A DNA stretch of 64,000 bases from Phoronis australis. Taxonomy: Eukaryota; Phoronida; Phoronidae. Of this stretch, positions 1 through 13,019 are shown piece after piece; the first letter of the stretch is position 1, and the number at the start of each line of letters is the position of its first letter. The notes under the pieces were generated by a model. That model had not been told where the DNA came from and made no database searches. It was given only the letters and a program-made list of their open reading frames with translations. The position numbers and the translations under genes were made by a program. The stretch is taken from assembly GCA_002633005.1 (NCBI GenBank), contig NMRA01000061.1, positions 407,472 through 471,471 of the forward strand. The letters are read 5' to 3'.

Positions 1-3000
1 CACTAGTAAAATATCCTAATCTTAGATATATGATGTCGAAACTTCCATACTCTATACATTGCTGGAGTGAAGCAGTGAGAGGTCAAATAGGAAACTTGTT
101 AAACCCGTGTCGAGTTGCACTAGTTTAATGCCCGTGAACGGTCATTTAAAATAACAACTAGTGCAAGTTACTAGCTGCATCTGGGGAAGCTAGTGCTAGT
201 TTCATTGCCGATCTGGACACAGCTATTGAGTGTTGATCACGAGTTTCGTTTTTCAACGAGTTGCGTTTTTATGGGGCTACGGTGATTTCTGAGTTCTTTC
301 CTGCAGGGTAGGCTAAAAACCTGAATCTTATTCTACATTAATTTAACTGGCGGATGTTTCACAGATGCACTATTTCAGTTGCTAGATTCTAACAATAAAC
401 TTGGCCAGCTTGAAAGTCCTACTACACTGTTTAGTTCGTATTATTCGCAAGCTTCACATTGGAGTTTTAGTATTATTGGTTATTGTACCTGAACTACTAC
501 CCAGAGAACGCAGTTCAAAATGGTTCCAGGTTCTTGACCTAGTTTTCATTCGGCAACCAACTACTTCACTTTCCGTCGGCGCGAAAGCTTATTTTTGAAG
601 ATTGGGGACTGGATGGGCAAGGGAAATAATGAGTCACGATCAACGAATATCGTCGCATGTGTTTCTACAATACCAGTATGTTGTCAGTCTTCTGAATCCA
701 TTATGTATTTATTTCAGACATTGGTTTTGGCGTTAAGCTAGCTCGTTACCCCGAAAGAATAGTTAATGTATAAAATTTAAGGACATTGACAGTATGTTCC
801 TCTAAACTTGTCAATCACTCTTCAAAAACAAAAGCCATTTATGGCATAAACAAGGCTGCTATTGCATTGGGGATTTTATGTATGTGACCAAAATCATTTG
901 GAAGCGACGTCAGTGTGCCGTTCTGTTTTCGGGGCTTACGCTGACATTTTCCTTCTAAAATTGTGGTTGCCCTCCACTCTTACGACTTCCCAGACCCGTC
1001 AATGGGTAGCATTTCGCTAATGACACAATGGCAATTTTGTACTTATCGTCCTCTGTTTAGTTCCAAACACAAATATTTATTCGCAATCAGTCCGTCTGTT
1101 TACTTCAAAACTACCTTCACGAATCGACTAGAGGTAGCTTTGTTTAGTGCATATTTGTTTATAATGGTTTTGCAAATTCGGGCATTGTCGCTTGATATCA
1201 CTTTCTCTTTAACAAAACCTGGGCCTAACCAAGCCAATAATCGCCATAACAATGCCGTACAATGAAGGCCCGGACAGTGTATTAGGCGAGTCTAATGCCA
1301 GTCCGTCTAATACCCTCTCACGCTGACCTATTGTTAACTTGGTCTGAGAACGTTAGACAATGTTTACCTCGTGCTTTACCCATCGGACATCGTGGAAGGT
1401 GTTCACCTAAGAACCGGGCTCCCGTTCAGTAACGCTAGGTCCTTGCTAAAAAGTAAGAGTTTGCGAGATTACATGAGATATCGCCGTGTATTTTAAATCA
1501 GAACACGTGCCTTTGGCTAGATTTTAGCTAGGTCCTCACGTAGGTCCTACCGTTACTGAACGAGAGGCAGTACTTATTAGTTCCTAGTGTTGACGGAAGT
1601 GGTAACAAACGACCGGTTTGGCTGGTATTTGGGACAAAAATAGCGATATTCTGATTTGAAGTATATGAATCTTTTATCTTTTACAACAACTAACAAATGA
1701 AATTGTTACCGTTCTATTGGCAGGGTTATGTAGTGTAAGAAACTTTCGACTTCATAACTTCGGCTTCATAGTTACACGAGCTCTATATCATGTTTTTTAC
1801 GCAGGGTCGCTAGTATTTTTCCGTTGAATCTGTTTATGGAACAAGTTCGCAAAACGATTTTTTAATCGTTTCCTTTCGCTCAAGTTACAGAAACAACAAC
1901 AAAACAGTGTACGTGTTTTTACAAGTAATCAAAAAGTACCACATTTTCTTCATGAACATTTGAAAATGTAGATTTTTTAGCAAACTTTTGTGTAAATAGA
2001 TATTTTTTTACTAACGTGATCCTCAGTTTTATGTTAGTTCTCCGAAAGAGTGTTACCAAAACACTAAAGAGTGTTTTGTTCACGTGAAAATTTACAAAAT
2101 TGATATGTTCGATTTAGCTGTTCAGCAAACAGGAACCGCAAACTGGAAACAAGGCAACGTTCCCATAATAAACGAAAAAAGGTTTCTCAGTGTTCTTCAC
2201 AAAAATAACCCAAATCATTTGTTTTTATTTTCAGTTTTATGAAATAATTTTTGCGGGTTAGCAATATTCTGTGATAGGTGGTATGGAAACCAACGTAAGT
2301 TGGTGTCTTTTGTACAATTGAAAGGGACTTTATTAAATGTTCCACATATCAGGGTCACTAAAATTAATGATTACATAATTTATGTGAATCTCAAATGACC
2401 ACTTATGTTTATATTTACTTATTGTATGAAGTGACTATCACATGCGATTTTTATGCTAATTTTTTTTAAATCCAACTTGAAAATTTAGGTATACTGTTTT
2501 GTCTGTTCTAAGAACCCACTTTGCTACACCAAGGTTGCACTTCCTAATCCATGAAATTCTAATAAATTATGAAGTTTCAAAATTATGACGGCTACAGAAT
2601 TCTTCGCATGAAAAACTTTCAGCTTTAAATAAACCACATACAAGATAGACATCCATTTCATATCAGATCATGTAAAAAATAAAAGCAATTTGAGCGCAAA
2701 TTAGTTCAGTCAAAGACTTAGACTTCTATAAAACACTATAGAAGACCAAGTCTAAATTTATTCTTAAATAACTGTACATTCCCTCAACCTAGCAATATTT
2801 GCTCTTGTTAGTCAAGAAATTTGAAGTTTACTTTTTATTTTTTTGTGATGTGCCACAAAATGACTGACAAACTGAATAGCACCGAATTTCACTTTTTATT
2901 ATGTTACAAAAAATTGATAGCAAAATACAGATTGCACTAGCGAAATGATTAAATTTTGATGATTGATTTAATCAAATAATATATTTCAAATTGTAACCGA

Positions 3001-3820
3001 TAGTCGTATATTAATTTGATTTAAAAGATTAATTATACGCGTAAATATAATTGGATCGAGTTAATGGATAAAATATTAGCAATGAAATCAATACGAATAG
3101 TGATATTTGAGCTGATAATACTAATACTAATATTTGTGGACCTGTTAATTGTGAATTTTTAATAATGGCAAACATTGAATATGCCGGAATATTTACAAGT
3201 TTGAGTTAAATTTTATTCTCGAATAACTCAGAAAAGGTCCCATCCCACGGCTGAGGTGGAAGTACACGCCAACAACGGTACCCCTACGGGAACCAAAACC
3301 CCGCCCCAACCAATTTGAATTCGTAATCGGCGTAATTGGTTCGGTCACAGGAGGTAAATTCCCTGCGGCGAGCCAACACGTCCGTAGTCAGTCATAATCC
3401 TCGATCCGTGAAATCGGACAATGGTTAAAGGGGGTAACTCGTAGGCTGATAAGCTACCCCGTCTCTCAGATTTGCTACGGACAACAACCCCGACCACAAT
3501 CCCGCAAGCAACGACATTCAACTGAATGACTTAATATTCAACTACTGCTGAGAAGTGTTAGACGCAGATGATTCTCCGGCAGTCAGTCACTAGCGACGAA
3601 GGGGTAAAGGCGCATCAAAGAAACCTCGTTTGTTTGTGGCTTTAATCGTTGTTCTGTGAATTGGACATTTCTGACAAACACCGCCGATAAAGTTTCACAC
3701 ATTTTCCAAGCTGAGAAGACAAGGCAGAGTAAAGGTAAGCAAGATTATTAAGCGAGTCTATTTAGTTAAAGTAAGCCTACAGTTTCCAAACAACCCAGGA
3801 GATTGCAAGTAAAAGACTCA
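1..3820. other. Gene-free stretch upstream of the homeobox gene
   Basis: I see no convincing exon here. The longest open frames (401-598 and 963-1265, + strand) have no recognisable domain, no clean flanking splice sites and strongly AT-driven composition. The stretch holds one MITE-like repeat (1424-1561). At about 3232-3700 base composition becomes clearly richer in G and C than the AT-rich DNA on either side. That patch lies just before the homeobox gene and could include its promoter, but no TATA box or start site can be fixed. Confidence 0.5.
1424..1561. repeat. MITE-like repeat, copy 1
   Basis: This 138-bp element is bounded by imperfect inverted ends, gttcagtaacgctaggtcc at the left and ggtcctaccgttactgaac at the right. 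Its interior (a gcgagatta motif, then ttggctagatttta) recurs at 7518-7640 in the same orientation and at 13020-13145 and 18470-18595 in the opposite one. It has no coding capacity, so it is a short non-autonomous inverted-repeat element. The superfamily is not determined. Confidence 0.7.
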
Positions 3821-4246
3821 AAAATGACGGTCGTAAGTTATCGAAATTTTACCAACTGAACTGAATTTGTCGTTTTGTGTTTCTTAGGAAGGCATTCAAA
3901 TGATTTTGTTCCTGGTCGCTACAATGCAAAGTATTATGTTATTACTCCTTGCAGCACAGAGATTTTTTTCGGAAAGGGCTTGTGTATTTTTATTTTTCAA
4001 ATGACGGTGAATTATTGCGTTCAATATGACACGAAAAATGAATCACTTTACGACTTTCGTTTCTTTTTGTGAACTTGTTGCAAGGTCTGATTTAATCGTC
4101 CATAATGGAACTGTCTGCAAAGTGTCGAGCAATGGCACCAAGTCCACGCTTTTGTGTTGTTTTTTCTTCTTTGGTTGTTTGAAAATTGTGTCGGCGATTG
4201 CTTCGCTTTCACCAAATGCAATGACGTGCTTTCAGATACCATCAAG

Positions 4247-7200
4247 ATGTTCAGACTGAATCCAGAGAATTATGGGGTTCCGGAATCACAACCGGCGAGT
4301 TCAACGAAGGAATTTCACATTCCAAAGGCAATTATGCATTACACAGCTAACTTACGTAAGTAATTTTTTACTACAGGTTTCGTATACTATTGTATTCAGT
4401 GAGAAAAAGAACCTGTTTCTACATTAGGCGTCAGCTAGGACGTCACCCTTGGCTTATATTTTGACGTTCTCTAGCTTATGTTAACGAGATTTATTCAATA
4501 TTTACACGATGTTCTACTTAGCCATTCAGACCGCGGACGTCAAGGAAATTGCAGCGTTCGAAAAATATGATCGCGTGAAATCGAATAGCAAAATTGTTGC
4601 TGCCTTTTTCGTTAACTCAACATGTTCGTTTTATGTTAAAGGTATTTGAACATTGTCTATCAATACGAAATCAATAATAAAAAACAATTCTTTGAATCGG
4701 ATTAAGGTGACACATTGGGCGGGAGGGGGGGAAAGCCGATTAGAACATGTCCGTCCATTCGATCACACTGTGTTTATGTTCTCTTACTTTTACTCTAATG
4801 TATTCAATGACCGAGGAGTTAGGATTCGTTGCAAAACGATTTATCACTTGTCTTGAATGATAAAGTCAGAAACAAGTTATTAAAGTAATACAACAGCTAT
4901 TCAACACACTGAATTTTTGCAATAATACGGTGTGACGGTAAATACGTTTCCTTGAAGTTGGTAAATGTTTCCTCGCCACTTTTATGCATGACATAACTCA
5001 GTTATGCACAAAAAACCGCACACTAGCTTATGGAGAACGTTGACCGCCGCGCGGTTCCGGCACGTTGCAGTTTTTACGCGTGCGACCTGTTTAGATTTTC
5101 AGATGTGGAGAACACTGTAACTGGTTTTTTCATTGTGACGAGGTTCCCTTTGAAATAAGTCAAAATTTGTTAGTGTGATCTTTGCAGTGACATAAATGCA
5201 TCAAATTTGTTAGTGTGATCTTTGCAGTGACATAAATGCATCAAATTTGTTAGTGTGATCTTTGCAGTGACATAAATGCATCAAATTTGTTAGTGTGATC
5301 TTTGCAGTGACATAAGTGCAGCAAATTTGTGACCACTTAAAATATACGATACCTAGAATATAAGTAACAAACACAACAAATACCTTGCCCTGGCCCCAAT
5401 TATATTGACTACGGTGTTTTCTCTAGTAGTTCTTACACTCTATTAGTTCGCACACGGCCCTTGAAACATGGCGTAATACAGGTCACCCAATAAACTGCAA
5501 TGAAAATGCCACAGTGCGGTCTAAAGTAAAATTGTTAATCATTTATGAACGACACCCATATACCTGAACTGTTTTTATAACGGAGTACCATCGGGATCTT
5601 TTTCTTACTGAGAAAATTATTTACCAGTGTGCAGCAGGAAATAAGTACCGTGACAACGGGAAGTAAGTTACCCGGGAATTGTAATTGTCAGGTAGAAGTT
5701 CCCTGAAGTCATCCTTTATTTCTTTTGGAAAACTAGCGTAATTTAAATAAACATGTTTCATTTCTAATAAATGGTTAAATTAAGCTTTTGAAATTTAGAG
5801 TTCACTCCTTTTAGTTAATACGGCAGTAGTTTTCTTGCATTTTGGTGTCGCTTGAGTGGTTTATAGTAAACAAAAGTATTAAAAAACAATTCCTCAAATC
5901 TGAAGTTGTAACGCCGTGAACAAGCCACAATAAATGATACTGGCAAGTACAGACTTATTCTAATAAACATTCTTTCAATATCATCGAATGAAGGTTAAAG
6001 TTACGCATGTAGAGGTTGGAAAGTTATTTATAAGGGAAACGTATTTGCTGTTACGTCGGAAATAGGCGTGTGCGTCTATACGTGAAACACGCATGTTAAA
6101 TCGACGAGCCAGTTTTCATGTGAGTCACAACTGATAATAAAAACACTTAAAAAGACAGTACCTAAAGAGCTTGAATCGATCGGTTTACGACCGAATATCT
6201 CCTTTTTAGATTATCTTGAAGTTGTTAGCTTGGACCAGAGTTATGAGTCGATAGCAATTTCTCGCTTATGTGGTTTAATTACCTATCTACATTTTTGACT
6301 GTTTTTGCCAGATATTTGCTAAAATCAAGTGCGGTAGCTTTACCAGTTAAACACGTTTAAAATACTTTATCATTTTATGGATTGAATCCAAGTCCGCTTA
6401 GAGAGCATTAGACTGCTATCGGGGATTCCAGATTCGATTTAACACTTAAGAGTACATACGGAACAGTTTTCAGCATAAATTTCTCTTTTTGAAGGACGCA
6501 TTGTATTTTTTATAAACGAATCTGTCTAAAATGCGGAGTTGCAGCAAGCTACAAAGTTTTTCTTAGTATGTGACAAAGGGCGCGAGAAAAAACATGCGTG
6601 GTACACCGTTTCAAAATTGTTTGTATACTGCAATGAGGAAAGAAATTTGTTCCTGAATAAAGAATCGTTGACGAATGAGAATAGAAATACTGCTTGTGAG
6701 AGGTTCATTAACATGGGTTACTTGATGATCACGCCTCTAGTGGTCTGTGAGTAAGAACACTGGCTATTCGATAATTCTTCACCGACATTTGTATTTAGCA
6801 TACAATAAGAAAAATTTTAGGCTGTGAAATTTCTCGACAAAATTAACACTAAAAATTTAGTCCATTATTAATTTACTGCGTAGATGTCATAAAGCAACAT
6901 TTCGTACTATTTGCGGCAACGTAACCAGCCTTTGAGAAGTTATTTCTGCGCGAAAGCAGTGAACTACCGTACCTTATCGCACGTGCTTTAGTATATTTAG
7001 ACTTACCTTACGCAAACTATATGATTCTATAACCTCAAAAGATGTGTTCGTGTTATTTATCTGATTCATATTGTTTCAGCTCGTCCGACGGACCCGACTT
7101 ACAGTCACAACCGTGTCTCGTTTACGCCGTATCAACTGGACCTCCTACTCGCCATATTCTCTGAATTTCGATACCCAAACAGGGCGCAAAAAGATATCAT

Positions 7201-10200
7201 TGCCAAGCTTGTTGGGATAACCAGAGAACAAGTTAAGGTGCGTGTATTCTTAAATGTGGTGGCTAAATAAAAGTACTTTCGACGCCTTAGAGTCATAATA
7301 AAACTGCTTTGTGTTTGTTTCATCTGTCTAAATTGTGCGAATATTGGCGTGGACAATTTTTGTAGTTCGTATGTCTGCTACACATCATAATAAAACCCAA
7401 AGCATCAAGTTAAGCGCTCTTCTAGATTGAGGACATTAGACAGTCGAAGTCACACGAATGTCAACTCTACAATTAGTATCGCTTTTTAACCGACCCGCAT
7501 CTACATCACGAATACCTGGGTAGAGTTAGGTAACACTTTGCGAGATTACGTGGGCTATTGCAGTGAATTTTAAATGAGGACATGTGATTTTGGCTAGATT
7601 TTACTAAAGAGCGCTGTCCTAGTGTTACTGAACTCTACCCTGATTCTACGAACTGCGTGCAAAACTTAGGCCTGTCGTATTTTATACGAAAAAGCACAGG
7701 GGTTCTCTCTCAAAAACTCTATTCAGCAGCTGATGAAAGTTTCGTTTTGAAGTTTTGGAACGTGTCTCGCAGTTTGCATGACTCTGTGTTGCGTTGTGTT
7801 GAATTTAAGCGTTTGGCAATACGTAATTACAGGTTTGGTACCAAAATCGCCGACGAAAAGAGCTTAACCGAAAAACAGTGTCGACCTCATCCGGGACATC
7901 TGGCTGTGAAGTGACGAAAACGAAATATGTCCCTGACGACGCTTTATCCGCCATCCTTGCCGAACTTCATGCTCACAGGTACTGAAAATAGAATCTATCC
8001 CGTCTTCGATAAATTTCGCTGTCAAAGCACCATCGCCTCCCACTGGAAAGTTGTTCTTAGCTAATGTATCGTACTAAGAAATTGGAATTGTATCTTGGAT
8101 TTGGGATTTGGTGTACACCCAATTCAATAAGCGGGAATTTACGGCTCTCCTCAAGCCAGAAGTCGACAGCTGTGACACGTGTTGGCTCTTGCTTGACAGT
8201 TTTGTCAAGCAAAGGTTTTGGAGAAAGCGTGCAACGTGTTACAAAAATACCTGGGGCCCGCAGTTCCGGTCATACCAAGACTATCGTCAGCACATTATTA
8301 GAAGCTCCTTCACAACGTTTACCAAGCGAAATGAAATTAAAATTTACGGCCACCATAGCCAAGGCCAGGCGTTTTATAAAACGGGCACCTGGACTCAAAA
8401 GATCCACCTTTTGTCATGTTCAATCCACCTTCACTAAAACTTGTAGTCCTTGATTAAATAAATAGGCCATATGAAAATCCGCAACAAGCAATCCAACGTT
8501 TGGATTTGCAACCCTAAGGCCACGGTGTTTCTAGCTGTAGCTCCGTGTCTGTAAATTTGTGGCTTTCAGTTGAACTGGAAACATCGATTTCGTAGCAGGA
8601 TACTAGGCGAAACAACTTGCTCCGCCGGGCTGATATAGTAATCCATCCAGCTTATATTAGCGTTAGAGACTGGTGAACAACTCTGACATCTCCTCCTTCA
8701 TTGGGCAATCAAGGATGAGGTCAAGTTGTGAATGGAAATCAGCAACCATACTGGCTTAGGTTTTGTCATAACGCAAATGTTGAACGCGGGTTGTGATCAC
8801 CGTGCTTACTTCTGTGAATGTCACTCCAGCAGCCCACGTGGTTTACAGTACAATTGTGCATATGGTTTCATGTCTCATGAAGGTTAGTCCAAGATGGAAC
8901 AGCGTGCAATTGAAATCATTAAGGAGCAATTAAGTAGTTGCAGGGGCGGATCCAGGATTTTGAGTTGGGGGGCCAGGACACAGGAATAACCAGAATTTCG
9001 GCAGACGCGAGCGCCCAGCCTCAAATGTAGGGATGCAGGGGTCTCGAATCTTTGGGTTTGCGGACCTTTTCACTAAAGGTAAACGGAGTTTGTTCAGGGC
9101 CTATGCATTGTTTATTCACCTCCGAACCCCCCTCGTTGCGCGTATGCGCTACTCAGCCATTTGCACCCGAACTGCCAAATGGTATCTGGTAGAATTTTAA
9201 GGGGGAGACATGGCCCCCTTGCCCCCCCCCCCTAAATCTGCCACTGAGTTGTCCCAGAAAAGCTCACAGAATGCGAGAGAAATAAGCGACAATTTGAAAC
9301 ACCATGCAGATTAGACAGTAGCTTAGTATGGTGAAAAGTTTGTTCGAATGGTCTCGTTTCTGAATTCTTCACCAAATTCTAGTGCTAACAGAGGTTGGGT
9401 GGGAGATTAGTGGTCACACAGGAGCTAAAATAGATGATTTGATAGTGTCGAATAGTTATTACTATCCGCAGAATAAAAAACCTCTTTTTACAATCGAAAA
9501 ACTCGTTTCAGTTCACAATGAATTGACGGACAATTGGTGAGTAATGCACCCTTTGGTGCCCGTCCGTTGGTTACCAAGAATGATCAACAAAATTTTATAG
9601 ACATTTCATGTTCATTACGAGTATGCAATTTTGTTGTTTCAGTGGTACTGCTAAAGATACCAGCGGCCACTCAAAACGAAAACGAAGCACAAGCGAAAGT
9701 CGTTTGCCGCCGAAGAAAAGAAAACTGGGCCCCGCGTTACCGGCAATGTACCAAGACCTAAAGTTTGATTTGCGCCCTGGCTTCATACCTCCAAACAAAG
9801 TCATGCCCGGAGCAGAACTTTTGGCGCACCAACTGTCGCAAGCCAGGAAAGCGTCGCAGCGAGTTTCCACATTGCGAACAACCATACCTGACGATTGCTT
9901 GTATCCGCCAAACCGCGTCGCTCCATACGAGTACACTTCGGACTATCTGCGTTATTTGTTCGCCTACTATTACCCCCATTACAGCCCTCCGTTCTCGCCG
10001 TTTGGGGGACTCACTCACGTAAGTCCACTTTACTGTACCACAGTGACAAGCACTGCCCCGCAAATGAATTGGTTTGATCCTATGTTGACGCCGGCACAAC
10101 CATCCGTCCCCATCGTTCCGAATTTCCGGGCACCATATGCAAGGTCTTTCAATGCAAGCACCCACGGGAATTCTGGTATATTTGAGAATCGCGGCCCACA

Positions 10201-10474
10201 ACATTCCAAAAACGTCGTCGTAAAGGAACATCAACCTGCCGTCCGTCCATCTCCAGCCGAGCCGCTGCGAATTCGTTGCGAAGAAAACTATGACATTCCC
10301 GCGCTTTCACCTATTTCACCCGTCGATGACGCCATTGCTGATATCTACAATGCTAACTCTTCTGTTGGTGTCGCTAGCAATGGCCCACCAACGGTACCGT
10401 ATTCAAGTTTCACTTGGGACCAAACCCTCCCCACGTTTGGCACCACGCAACATTCTACGCCCATAGTTGCGTAA
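4247..10474 (+). CDS. Homeodomain transcription factor, four coding exons
   Basis: Exons are 4247-4355, 7080-7237, 7833-7978 and 9643-10474. All introns are GT-AG and phases agree (1, 0, 2), giving 414 codons plus stop. The homeodomain is residues 44-103: F8, L16, F20, Y25, A35, Q44, V45, K46, V47, W48, Q50, N51, R52 and R53 are in canonical places. An intron falls between positions 46 and 47, a site typical of paired-like homeobox genes. Position 49 is Tyr (WYQNRR) rather than Phe, as in some Bar-family proteins, but the rest does not look like Bar. Two basic clusters in the last exon (SKRKR and PPKKRK) are likely nuclear localisation signals. The remaining C-terminus is rich in Pro, Ser and Tyr, like an activation or repression tail. 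The start is the first ATG in the exon opening at acceptor 4235; that frame is open upstream, so an earlier coding exon is possible. It is certainly a homeobox gene, but its family is unresolved. Confidence 0.87.
5160..5331. repeat. 40-bp minisatellite, four copies plus a partial unit
   Basis: A 40-bp unit (tcaaatttgttagtgtgatc followed by tttgcagtgacataaatgca) is repeated head to tail at 5161, 5201, 5241 and 5281, with a 12-bp partial fifth unit. The units are nearly identical; the last full copy carries two A/T to G changes. It lies in the first intron of the homeobox gene. Confidence 0.93.
7518..7640. repeat. MITE-like repeat, copy 2
   Basis: The inverted ends gggtagagttaggtaacac and gtgttactgaactctaccc enclose about 85 bp related to the element at 1424-1561. 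It lies inside the second intron of the homeobox gene, about 190 bp before the exon that completes the homeodomain. Confidence 0.75.
8943..9250. repeat. Dispersed G/C-tract repeat cluster in a homeobox intron
   Basis: The segment begins with ggggcggatccagg, a motif also found at 28107. It ends with the reverse complement of a repeat seen at 60777 and 63890: a long C run, then ctaaatctgccact, preceded by cgaactgccaaatgg. These are interspersed repeat fragments in intron 3 of the homeobox gene and are non-coding. Confidence 0.6.
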
Positions 10475-11193
10475 AGTGTGCGTGCATATATCATACAGCT
10501 GACCATTAATGTTGCTATGTCTCATTAAACTGTGACTATGCAAATGAGGTACTAGTTTACAAACAACCCGGGTGTGCCGGAAACCATCCGAGAACTAGTT
10601 ACCTTTACAATCTTGCGAAAGTCTCGTTTTGCGAGACTATTTTTATGTAAATGAGTGTGATAATATGTCAGTGTTACCCTATTGAAACAAGGCTCAGTTT
10701 TTATCATTTGTTCATTTCAGTATCAAATAACGATTGACTTATATTTGGAATTAATAGGGTTTTCTCTACGTTCACACTTGTTTTTCAATGTATCAGTGGC
10801 GGTGTTTCTTTAAAACCGCAATTTATTTACAAATTGTTTCTTTTCCTGATTATACTTGTACACCCAGTTTTCCAGGAAGTCACATGGTGGCGTTTGCTGT
10901 AATTTAAATAATCACGGTTTTAATGAGACATAGCATCTTTAATTATTTTGTTTTTTGTGCAAACTATGCTCTCAACTTCACCATAATGTTCTTGCAACAG
11001 GTTGTTCTTGACCTTTGCTAGATTCTAGGCTGATGACAGGGTAGTGCTACACCAAAAGTGCGCTAGCAATCATACATTGATGATTGTCAGCAGACCACAG
11101 GTACAAACTTTTTGTAGTGAGCAGCAGTGATAAAGCGTCACCTAACGGTAGACCGACCTAAGCACCTTATACTGTGTGCGACATGGTTCCGAA

Positions 11194-11199
11194 AATAAA
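11194..11199 (+). promoter_or_regulatory. Candidate poly(A) signal of the homeobox gene
   Basis: This AATAAA lies about 720 bp after the homeobox stop codon. It is conserved in the second copy of the block. I did not search systematically for closer variant signals, so it is only a candidate. Confidence 0.35.
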
Positions 11200-11867
11200 C
11201 ACACTACGTATACACTGCATTTATTTAGTGTTTCTTACATACTACTTTGGGCCTTTGGCCATATGAATATATTTTAATAAATCAACTATTATCTTACATA
11301 CAGTTTTAGATTTTGGTGTGTTTCATTTACTCATATTGTTGTCAACATGTTCTAAACATTGTGAAACCATTGCCATTTTGGAAATAAACGTATCAGTAGT
11401 TATAACATTTAAAAAGAATTGTTTCACTGTAACCCGCACCAGTCCTCCAAGTATTCACTTCTTAAGTAGGTGATGAACCAGTTTCGTTTATTTATTAAAT
11501 GGTGACAGCGGATAACGTTTCTTGCTGTGAGGAAAGAAGTTTTACTTTTGCTTGAGCACTCGTATGAATATTACAGCAAAGATGAAGTCGAACTTCAACC
11601 ACTTTTGTATTTGTAAACTCCCTTTAACTTGAGTTACGCTAAGTATAAAAACATATTATGAATTTAAGAATACAGTAATTCTTCATCTACTCAACACACA
11701 ATGTGGCGCACGAGTGAAATTTTACTTTGTCAAGAAATATAGAGAGCAAAAACACTTCAGTCTGTTGCTAGACTAGTTGAGCTGTGTACATGTAGGTGGC
11801 GCAAAACAACAGTTAATAAACACGACGAATGTTTTCAGTCATCCAGTTGAGTAATAAGGTAGAGAAC

Positions 11868-12455
11868 CATCCCCAACACGGAGGAAGACATTGATGTTGA
11901 ATTGGATTACAACAGAACAGTATTAAAGTGGTGTGGCTATCCTGAGTGGTCATTCCACAAGGCAAACCATTGCGGAGTCAGGCCTCAGAACACACAGCCT
12001 GACAACAGGGGAAACATCAGGATAACTTACCTTTTGTGCCAGGGATCTCAGACCAGGTTAAATCTCATATGAGGGGCCACGATATTTCTGTTGCGTTCAA
12101 ACCTATTAACACCACAAGGAGTCAGATGATAAATGTGAAAGACAAGACCACGAAAGAGAAAACATCAAATGTGGTGTATGGCATTTCATGCTCGGAACCA
12201 GGGTGTGGGAAAGCATACATTGGGGAAACCAAACAAGCCCTGAAAAGTCGTATCAACCAACATCGTAGGCCCAGTTATGGGGACTGCTATGATTTTGCAG
12301 TTTTTAGTCATATGGCTTCCACAGACCACTCTTTCGCCATGGAAGATGTCAAGGTCCTAGATATAGAGGAAAATTGGTTTAGGAGAGGGGTCAAAGAAGC
12401 TATTCACGAGAGAATTGAGAATCCTAGCCTCAACAGACAGGGGGGTGGGGTGTGA
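11868..12455 (+). pseudogene. Penelope-like retroelement fragment with GIY-YIG endonuclease
   Basis: The frame encodes a short linker and then a GIY-YIG nuclease domain. The signature is VVYGI followed by AYIGET, with a conserved Arg in the next helix (ALKSRI), and the domain ends near ENPSLNR, as in nuclease domains fused to Penelope-like reverse transcriptases. No reverse transcriptase palm motif is present upstream, so the copy is 5'-truncated. A one-base deletion near 12026, seen by comparison with the second copy (ATAACTTACC here, ATAACATTACC there), breaks the frame before the nuclease. The nuclease part is open from about 12036 to the stop at 12455. A decayed hammerhead-like motif follows at 12558. 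Confidence 0.8.
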
Positions 12456-12557
12456 GGAATCTCTTGCCTAGGACGTGGGATAGGGCGCTGAAGAGGATCC
12501 CCGTGAAAACTGTGCGACAGATCACATGAAGAGTCACGTGACAACTCAGTACGTGGT

Positions 12558-12590
12558 CTGATGAAGTCCTCGAGAGGAGGACGGCCGTTG
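12558..12590 (+). ncRNA. Degenerate hammerhead ribozyme-like motif, copy 1
   Basis: CTGATGA is followed by a six-base-pair stem (GTCCTC with GAGGAC) and then G. This is the arrangement of the hammerhead catalytic core and stem II. The second core strand, normally GAAA, reads GGCC here, so the copy should be inactive. Hammerhead motifs are known to accompany Penelope-like elements, and this one lies about 100 bp after the Penelope-like nuclease frame. Confidence 0.5.
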
Positions 12591-13019
12591 CCATCTCTAT
12601 GTAACCGTTAAAAAAAACAATGCAGGTGGTCTGATGTCATTTGCGGTGCCGATCAGACATGCGCAGTCCTCATGGTTGGGCCCATTGTAACCGTAAGTCC
12701 AGTAATAGATTTATTAATTTTTCAACAGTTAATAATTGTTCCATTATTTACAGAAAGATAACGAGCCTTTGAAAACGTGGTAATTGACTTTTTGTAAAAT
12801 AGATTGAAATTTATCTCACTCGCAAGGTGGTTTAATGCAGAACAGTTCCCATATGTTTTAATAATTACTGTGCGCACATCATGCCAAAACTTCTCACAGT
12901 TCTGCGGTAGGATAATCAAACCATTCACGTGAAAATGTCCATTAATTGTATCAAAATGTCTGTGACTAAAAGAAACTGCGTTTCGTCACTGTCAACTCTA
13001 CCCGGCTTGCATACCAGTG

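Noticed and set aside
3824-3832. A mini first exon ATG ACG GTC before a strong gtaagt donor upstream of the homeobox exons
   Set aside because: It ends in phase 0, but the exon opening at 4236 needs phase 1, so the two do not join; it could still be untranslated or belong to another isoform.
5160-5331. Regular 40-bp repeats as a CRISPR-like array
   Set aside because: There are no unique spacers; it is a plain tandem minisatellite in an animal intron.
7657-7914. An 85-codon frame overlapping the second homeodomain exon
   Set aside because: The exon at 7833-7978 is read in another frame that gives VWYQNRR; this one is a shadow.
8064-8453. Overlapping open frames of 129 and 109 codons inside homeobox intron 3
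   Set aside because: They overlap each other in different frames, have no domain, and lie in an intron flanked by repeats.
9512-9536. A 25-bp micro-exon (tttcag acceptor, gtgagt donor) between homeobox exons
   Set aside because: Its phase does not fit: joined after 7978 it meets a TGA at once, whereas skipping it joins 7978 to 9643 perfectly.
9595-10234. Minus-strand and alternate plus-strand frames over the homeobox last exon
   Set aside because: They are shadows of the homeobox coding frame, which is fixed by splice phase.
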